Shown piece after piece: positions 6,431 through 9,460 of a DNA stretch of 9,460 nt. Under the pieces are notes generated by a model that did no database searches, had not been told where the DNA came from, and worked only from the letters and a program-made list of their open reading frames with translations. The translations under genes were made by a program, and so were the position numbers. The stretch is from Synechococcales cyanobacterium PMM_0002 (GTDB lineage: Bacteria; Cyanobacteriota; Cyanobacteriia; Elainellales; Elainellaceae): assembly GCA_949127925.1 (NCBI GenBank), contig CASBQX010000149.1, forward strand, positions 1-9,460, read 5' to 3'. Position 1 is the stretch's first letter. Each line of letters starts with the position of its first letter.

Positions 6431-6446
6431 TGTGATTTTTATCACT
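6431..6446. promoter_or_regulatory. CRP-like palindrome upstream of mnmA
   Basis: TGTGA-N6-TCACT matches nine of ten fixed positions of the TGTGA-N6-TCACA consensus used by CRP proteins, including cyanobacterial SyCRP1. It lies 118 bp before the mnmA ATG and about 25 bp before the TTGACA hexamer, an activator-type position. The palindrome could also arise by chance. Confidence 0.35.
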
Positions 6447-6563
6447 GGATTGTGGGTCATCTGGGCTTGACTTGACAGCCGCCTCCAAAAGCTTCAGGCT
6501 AGCTCTGCTGGCGAGATGTTAGCCTAGAACAAGCAGATATATCCCCAATCGCTTCTAAGCCCT

Positions 6564-7634
6564 ATGCATAAAGTCGTCGTCGGTCTTTCGGGCGGCGTGG
6601 ACAGCTCTGCTGCCGCCGCCATTTTGCACCACCAAGGGTATGAGGTGGTGGGCGTTACCCTGTGGCTGATGAAGGGGAAGGGGCAATGCTGCTCGGAGGG
6701 GATGGTGGATGCGGCGCAGCTATGCGAAGAATTGGGGATTCCGCACCACATTGTGGATAGCCGCGAGCTATTCCAAGAAAATATTGTGGACTATTTGGTC
6801 AATGGCTATAGTGCGGGCATCACACCGTTACCCTGTTCGCAATGCAACCGGGCAGTTAAGTTTGGGCCGATGTTGCACTACGCCAAACAGGAATTGGGAA
6901 TTGAGGCGATCGCCACCGGGCACTACGCCCGGATTACACAAGACCCTATCACTGGGCGGTATCAACTGCAGCGCGCCTTAGACCTGAACAAAGACCAGTC
7001 CTATTTCCTCTATGACTTACCGCAAGCTGTGCTGGCCCATGTCCGCTTTCCGCTGGGCGATCAAACCAAAACCGAAACCCGCCGCGTTGCCGCCGAATTT
7101 GGGCTGCACACTGCCGCTAAGCCCGAAAGCCAAGACCTGTGCCTGGTCGAGTCGCACGGCTCCATGCGCGACTTTTTAGACAAGTATCTTGCGCCCCAGC
7201 CGGGTGAGATTGTAGATCAAGCGGGGCGGGTGTTGGGTCAACACGACGGCACACACCACTATACGATTGGGCAACGCAAGGGCATTGGCATTGCCGCTGC
7301 GGAACCGCTGTATGTGATCGGGATTGATGTGGGGCGCAACCGTGTGATTGTGGGCGATCGCACCAGCGCCCATCAAACTGAATGCACGGTGCAGCGCGTC
7401 AACTGGGTTTCGATTCCAGCCCCCAATGCTCCGATTCGAGCCGAAGCCCAATCTCGCTACCGGGCTACTCCCGTGGGCGCGACTATTGTGCCGTTGAACG
7501 ACGACAGCAGCCGCGTCAAAATTACCTTCGACGAGCCTCAGTTTGGCATTACCCCCGGCCAAGCCGCTGTTTGGTATGACGGTGACCTGCTGCTGGGTGG
7601 CGGCATTATTGAAACTGAACCCCAATCACCATGA
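6564..7634 (+). CDS. mnmA: tRNA-specific 2-thiouridylase MnmA
   Basis: MnmA installs the 2-thio group on the wobble uridine (U34) of tRNAs for Lys, Glu and Gln, activating the base with ATP and taking sulfur from a carrier or cluster. The 356-residue length is normal. The PP-loop motif SGGVDSS is at residues 9-15. The tRNA and catalytic regions are clear: CSQCNRAVKFG (C91, C94) and PESQDLCLV (C193), ATGHYAR at 118-123, LNKDQSYFLYDLP at 141-153 and HHYTIGQRKGIG in the central domain. C94 corresponds to the catalytic cysteine that follows DIL in the E. coli enzyme, and C193 to its second cysteine. Here the motif is C-x-x-C instead of D-x-x-C. The ATG at 6564 places the PP-loop at the usual distance. 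There is no Shine-Dalgarno. The gene converges on cbiX. Confidence 0.96.
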   Translation: MHKVVVGLSGGVDSSAAAAILHHQGYEVVGVTLWLMKGKGQCCSEGMVDAAQLCEELGIPHHIVDSRELFQENIVDYLVNGYSAGITPLPCSQCNRAVKFGPMLHYAKQELGIEAIATGHYARITQDPITGRYQLQRALDLNKDQSYFLYDLPQAVLAHVRFPLGDQTKTETRRVAAEFGLHTAAKPESQDLCLVESHGSMRDFLDKYLAPQPGEIVDQAGRVLGQHDGTHHYTIGQRKGIGIAAAEPLYVIGIDVGRNRVIVGDRTSAHQTECTVQRVNWVSIPAPNAPIRAEAQSRYRATPVGATIVPLNDDSSRVKITFDEPQFGITPGQAAVWYDGDLLLGGGIIETEPQSP

Positions 7635-7687
7635 CGGCCTTCACCTGCAAGCCTGACAGTCTTTCTGCAAGATTGATGCACCTGTGA

Positions 7688-7708
7688 GGACATGTCAGTG
7701 CCATGTCC
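7688..7708 (+). terminator. Hairpin downstream of mnmA
   Basis: GGACATG (7688-7694) and CATGTCC (7702-7708) form a perfect 7-bp stem with a 7-base loop, 53 bp after the mnmA stop. It is followed by CTACCC and not by a U-run, so it is a possible terminator or transcript-end stabiliser. Confidence 0.4.
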
Positions 7709-7736
7709 CTACCCTTAACGGACTTGGTATAGTTCC

Positions 7737-7764
7737 GTAGGGGCGAACGGCCGTTCGCTCCTAC
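7737..7764. repeat. 28-bp near-perfect palindrome, REP-like, between convergent genes
   Basis: The left half GTAGGGGCGAACGG and right half CCGTTCGCTCCTAC are reverse complements except at one position, which still gives a G-U pair. Palindromes with this GTAGGGGCGAACGG core are, to my knowledge, scattered in many cyanobacterial genomes. Placed 33 bp beyond the cbiX stop and 100 bp beyond the mnmA stop, it would fold on both transcripts and act as a bidirectional transcript end. Confidence 0.7.
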
Positions 7765-7796
7765 AGAAGAATGGCGGAGTTATTTAATTCTCATTC

Positions 7797-8591
7797 CTAA
7801 GCTAGCGACCGGATTAAATCGACAATTAGACTAGCTAATGGCGGGGTGGCTCCTAGTGGTTTAGCGAGATGGAGCGATAGCTGGGGAAATTGGGTGGCCA
7901 AGTCTGCTACGAGTTGGGCGATCGCATCTGTAATTTTGCCAGTAAACAAGAAGTACGGCAGAATCTGAATTTGCTGACAGCCTTGCTGCACCAAACTACT
8001 GACCTGCTCGTCTAGCTTGGGTGCGGTAGACCAATAGGCAGGGATGGCGTTGAGTTTAGCCGCGATCGCCTCCACAGGGGCATTGCCGCCAGGGCGACGG
8101 CTGCCGTGGGACAGTAAAATCTGCTGGCGCTCGGGTGCGGCCGTGTGATCTGCCATGAGCAGCTGGTGGAGCTGCTGTTGGAGCGGCGGGTAGCTGCCCA
8201 AATATGGAGACACATTGAGCGTGAAGCTGGGTTGGAGCATAGATTGGGCGATCGCCACTGCGGCGGGTAGGTCTTCTAAGACATGCACCCCCGGCAGCAA
8301 AAACAGCGGCACAATTAGCAATCGGCTGTGCCCAGTGGCGATCGCGTGTTCGGCAAACTGCTGGATTTGTTGGTGCAGTGGCAGGGGATGTAATTCTAAA
8401 ACGGCAGTACCCACTAGCGGCATTGTTGCCACGACGGTCGAACTAGCGCTTGGGGCAACAGCGCTTGGGGCAATAGCACTAGGCAAGGCAGCAGCCTGCA
8501 ACAGCTCTGCTACCAGACGCGCTAAGACCCCAGCCTCGGCTTGAGGTCTGGGGTCTCGGCTACCGTGAGTGACAAGGAGATAGGCGGTCAA
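7797..8591 (-). CDS. Sirohydrochlorin chelatase, CbiX/SirB family (two-domain)
   Basis: The enzyme inserts Fe2+ (siroheme) or Co2+ (cobalamin) into sirohydrochlorin. The 264-residue protein is the fused, two-half form. The first half has VTHGSRDPRPQ (H9) and PLFLLPGVHVLEDLP (H103), the metal-handling pair of the family. The second half has LLSHGSRRPGGN (H162), but the equivalent of H103 falls in LPYFLFTGKITDAI, where no histidine is present, so the N-terminal half is probably the active one. Residues ~38-52 are a Ser-Ala-Pro low-complexity insertion encoded by 15-bp tandem repeats. The start is TTG at 8591: an in-frame TGA lies at 8598-8600 and no ATG is available, while VTHGSRD must be close to the N-terminus. 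The gene lies 55 bp behind dps on the same strand. CbiX versus SirB metal choice cannot be decided here. Confidence 0.9.
   Translation of the reverse strand: MTAYLLVTHGSRDPRPQAEAGVLARLVAELLQAAALPSAIAPSAVAPSASSTVVATMPLVGTAVLELHPLPLHQQIQQFAEHAIATGHSRLLIVPLFLLPGVHVLEDLPAAVAIAQSMLQPSFTLNVSPYLGSYPPLQQQLHQLLMADHTAAPERQQILLSHGSRRPGGNAPVEAIAAKLNAIPAYWSTAPKLDEQVSSLVQQGCQQIQILPYFLFTGKITDAIAQLVADLATQFPQLSLHLAKPLGATPPLASLIVDLIRSLA
8446..8490. repeat. In-frame 15-bp tandem repeat inside the chelatase gene
   Basis: Three adjacent 15-bp units, GCGCTTGGGGCAACA (8446-8460), GCGCTTGGGGCAATA (8461-8475) and a diverged GCACTAGGCAAGGCA (8476-8490), encode on the minus strand Ser-Ala-x-x-Pro-type pentapeptides (…PSAIAPSAVAPSAS…). 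Because 15 is a multiple of three, copy number can vary without frameshift. Confidence 0.8.
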
Positions 8592-8646
8592 AATGGGTCA
8601 GGTAGCTTGGTAAATGGGACTTGAAGTTGCTAATCTGGAGCACTGA

Positions 8647-9201
8647 TTAGTTGTGGTTGGCCAGTGTGAAGGCTGGCGTGAGGCTATCTTGCGCTAAGAA
8701 GTGCGCTAGGTGGAAGGCGCGGTCTTCTGTTTCTAGCAAGATTTTTTCGTAGAGATAGCGAGTGGCGCGATCGCCCAAACTTTCGGCCTGTCCAGCCTGC
8801 CGCCGAATTAAGGAGATCAGAGCCTGCTCTGCTTCCAAGTCATGTTCTATCATGTGGCGGCAAGAGTAGATGCCATCGGGTTCGGGGGTGAAGCAGCATA
8901 GCTCGGCCAGCTTAGTGAAGCTGGCCACAGGAACGCCGCCCATGCCATTTAGCCGTTCGCCAAGTTGGTGAATATAGCCCTGCACTTGATCGTAGGATTC
9001 TTGAAAAAACTCATGCAGTGAATAGAACTCTGCACCTTCCACCACAAAATGGTGCTTTTGATATTGCAAATATAGCGCTTGAAAACTTGCTAAAGCAATA
9101 TTAAACCCTTCACAGACTGCCGTCGTCACATTTGCTTCTAGCCCAATCGGGTTAGTGGCAACTTGATCAAACGCTTGAACTGGACTAGTGGTAATTGGCA
9201 T
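8647..9201 (-). CDS. dps: Dps-family ferritin, cyanobacterial DpsA with three-His ferroxidase centre
   Basis: Dps proteins form 12-subunit cages that oxidise Fe2+ and store it, protecting DNA and photosystems from peroxide. I start at the ATG at 9199-9201, giving 184 residues. It has AAGGA 7 bp upstream, and the longer frame back to 9303 crosses the likely promoter. The ferroxidase region spans residues ~48-84: H51 (KHHF), H63 (YSLHEFF), H78 and E82 (GYIHQLGERL). In most Dps the position of H78 is aspartate. The His form is known from DpsA of Thermosynechococcus and a few other cyanobacteria. HMIEHDLEAEQ (116-126) is the usual fourth-helix region. C102/C103 and C114 are also present. The gene is 55 bp upstream of cbiX, and the two may share a transcript. 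Confidence 0.93.
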   Translation of the reverse strand: MPITTSPVQAFDQVATNPIGLEANVTTAVCEGFNIALASFQALYLQYQKHHFVVEGAEFYSLHEFFQESYDQVQGYIHQLGERLNGMGGVPVASFTKLAELCCFTPEPDGIYSCRHMIEHDLEAEQALISLIRRQAGQAESLGDRATRYLYEKILLETEDRAFHLAHFLAQDSLTPAFTLANHN

Positions 9202-9261
9202 TTGTATTTCCTTCTGCGATCGCAGGTTTACCCTGACTACAAAAAATCTTGCACATTGATC

Positions 9262-9290
9262 AGGGTATACAGGTTCAATTTGAGAGTCAA
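9262..9290 (-). promoter_or_regulatory. Probable dps promoter
   Basis: On the minus strand TTGACT (9285-9290) and TACCCT (9262-9267) are separated by 17 bp, as expected for a sigma-70-type promoter. This leaves a leader of about 50-55 bases before the dps ATG at 9201. The inverted arms ATTGA/TCAAT (9255-9279) straddle the -10 and could be an operator, which is plausible for an iron- or peroxide-regulated gene but unproven. It does not resemble a standard Fur box. Confidence 0.5.
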
Positions 9291-9342
9291 CCCACCCGAT
9301 CATGCTTGATAGTCGGCGGGTCTAATTAAATATAAAACAAAT

Positions 9343-9460
9343 TTGACATACTCACCGGGCTGAAGCCACGGTGATTCTTGACAGCTCAACGGGCTGTGCT
9401 ACCGAAGTAGTCTTACCTGCCCTCCCTGTCCGTTTAGAGTCGTGGCAATGCCCTATCCCG
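9343..9460 (-). mobile_element. Right end of an IS200/IS605-type (TnpB) element, including probable omega-RNA scaffold
   Basis: Read on the minus strand, the sequence forms three consecutive hairpins: CTAC-UUCG-GUAG (9399-9410), ACAGC-7-GCTGT (9381-9397) and TCACCG…CGGTGA with an inner GGC-UUCA-GCC (9352-9374). Just after the last one comes GTATGTCAA. The terminal form, a CACCG…GGCTT-AGCC…CGGTG hairpin followed by GTCAA, is characteristic of the right ends of cyanobacterial IS200/IS605 and TnpB-only elements. Such elements end in TCAA-like cleavage sites, so I place the boundary near 9343. The same DNA in TnpB elements gives the guide RNA (omega-RNA) of the TnpB nuclease. The rest of the element lies beyond 9460, so family and activity cannot be confirmed. 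Confidence 0.6.
9352..9460 (-). CDS. Possible C-terminal tail of TnpB, cut by the window edge
   Basis: An open frame enters from the right edge and ends at TGA (9352-9354), giving 35 residues (ends VELSRITVASAR). The tail is basic and shows no conserved domain. TnpB proteins end in such variable tails after their zinc finger, and their stop codons commonly overlap the right-end hairpin as here. The RuvC residues and the zinc-finger cysteines would lie outside the window, so the identity rests on the adjoining right-end structure. It could also be chance reading through a structural RNA. Confidence 0.4.
   Translation of the reverse strand, partial: GIGHCHDSKRTGRAGKTTSVAQPVELSRITVASAR

Larger units (their letters stand above)
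6189..6563. other. Intergenic region upstream of mnmA
   Basis: This 375-bp stretch carries the hairpin at 6249-6272, a CRP-like palindrome at 6431-6446 and a TTGACA hexamer at 6472-6477 that could be a -35 for mnmA. No good -10 stands 16-18 bp after it. A short GACTC/GAGTC inverted repeat lies near 6357-6376. I see no coding sequence here. Confidence 0.5.

Noticed and set aside
7176..7625. 149-codon minus-strand frame opposite mnmA.
   Set aside because: It is fully antisense to a conserved enzyme gene and shows no independent coding signal.
9202..9303. 34-residue N-terminal extension of Dps from the ATG at 9303.
   Set aside because: The extension covers the probable -35 and -10, and the internal ATG at 9201 has a good AAGGA sequence and gives the usual Dps length.
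1..9460. CRISPR array or prophage.
   Set aside because: Repeats seen are short, degenerate and lack unique spacers of constant length, and no cas, integrase or phage structural genes are present.

Overview
The window reads as cyanobacterial chromosome. Three things point there: about eighteen copies of the octamer GCGATCGC (HIP1) spread over genes and gaps, an unmistakable phycobilisome gene (apcD), and several intergenic repeat types typical of filamentous or Leptolyngbya/Oscillatoria-like cyanobacteria. No species can be named from sequence alone.

Left part (1-3985). The window opens inside the 3' end of one SAM-methyltransferase-type gene, followed after a heptamer-repeat spacer by a complete paralogue (406-1713), so this is the edge of a tandem methyltransferase cluster. 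Converging on it from the right is a 525-residue membrane-anchored protein of unknown function (1862-3439, minus). Its downstream and upstream flanks both carry degenerate arrays with a spacing of about 20-22 bp. A small zinc-ribbon protein gene (3786-3986, minus) follows, with a perfect 18-bp hairpin terminator beyond its end.

Middle (3987-6563). About 0.9 kb, partly AT-rich, has no convincing gene. Then come apcD (allophycocyanin-B alpha subunit, the terminal emitter of the phycobilisome) and a 201-residue conserved protein with a probable HAS-barrel N-terminus. Both are on the plus strand, each with a hairpin behind it. The 375-bp gap before mnmA holds a CRP-like half-palindrome.

Right part (6564-9460). 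mnmA (tRNA U34 2-thiolation, plus strand) converges on cbiX/sirB (sirohydrochlorin chelatase, minus strand), with a 28-bp near-perfect palindrome between them. Upstream of cbiX on the same strand, only 55 bp away, is dps, a ferritin-like iron-storage protein of the cyanobacterial three-histidine ferroxidase type. The two may be co-transcribed, pairing iron storage with an iron-inserting (or cobalt-inserting) chelatase. At the extreme right edge, on the minus strand, lie the apparent 3' tail of a TnpB-like ORF and three consecutive hairpins. They look like the right end (omega-RNA scaffold region) of an IS200/IS605-type element placed just upstream of the dps promoter.

Most of the coding content is ordinary. 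The points worth following up are the transposon end beside dps, the duplicated methyltransferase with its shared C-terminal domain, the phased intergenic repeats, the in-frame 15-bp repeat in cbiX, and the orphan membrane and zinc-ribbon proteins. I did not find a clearly new multi-gene system.
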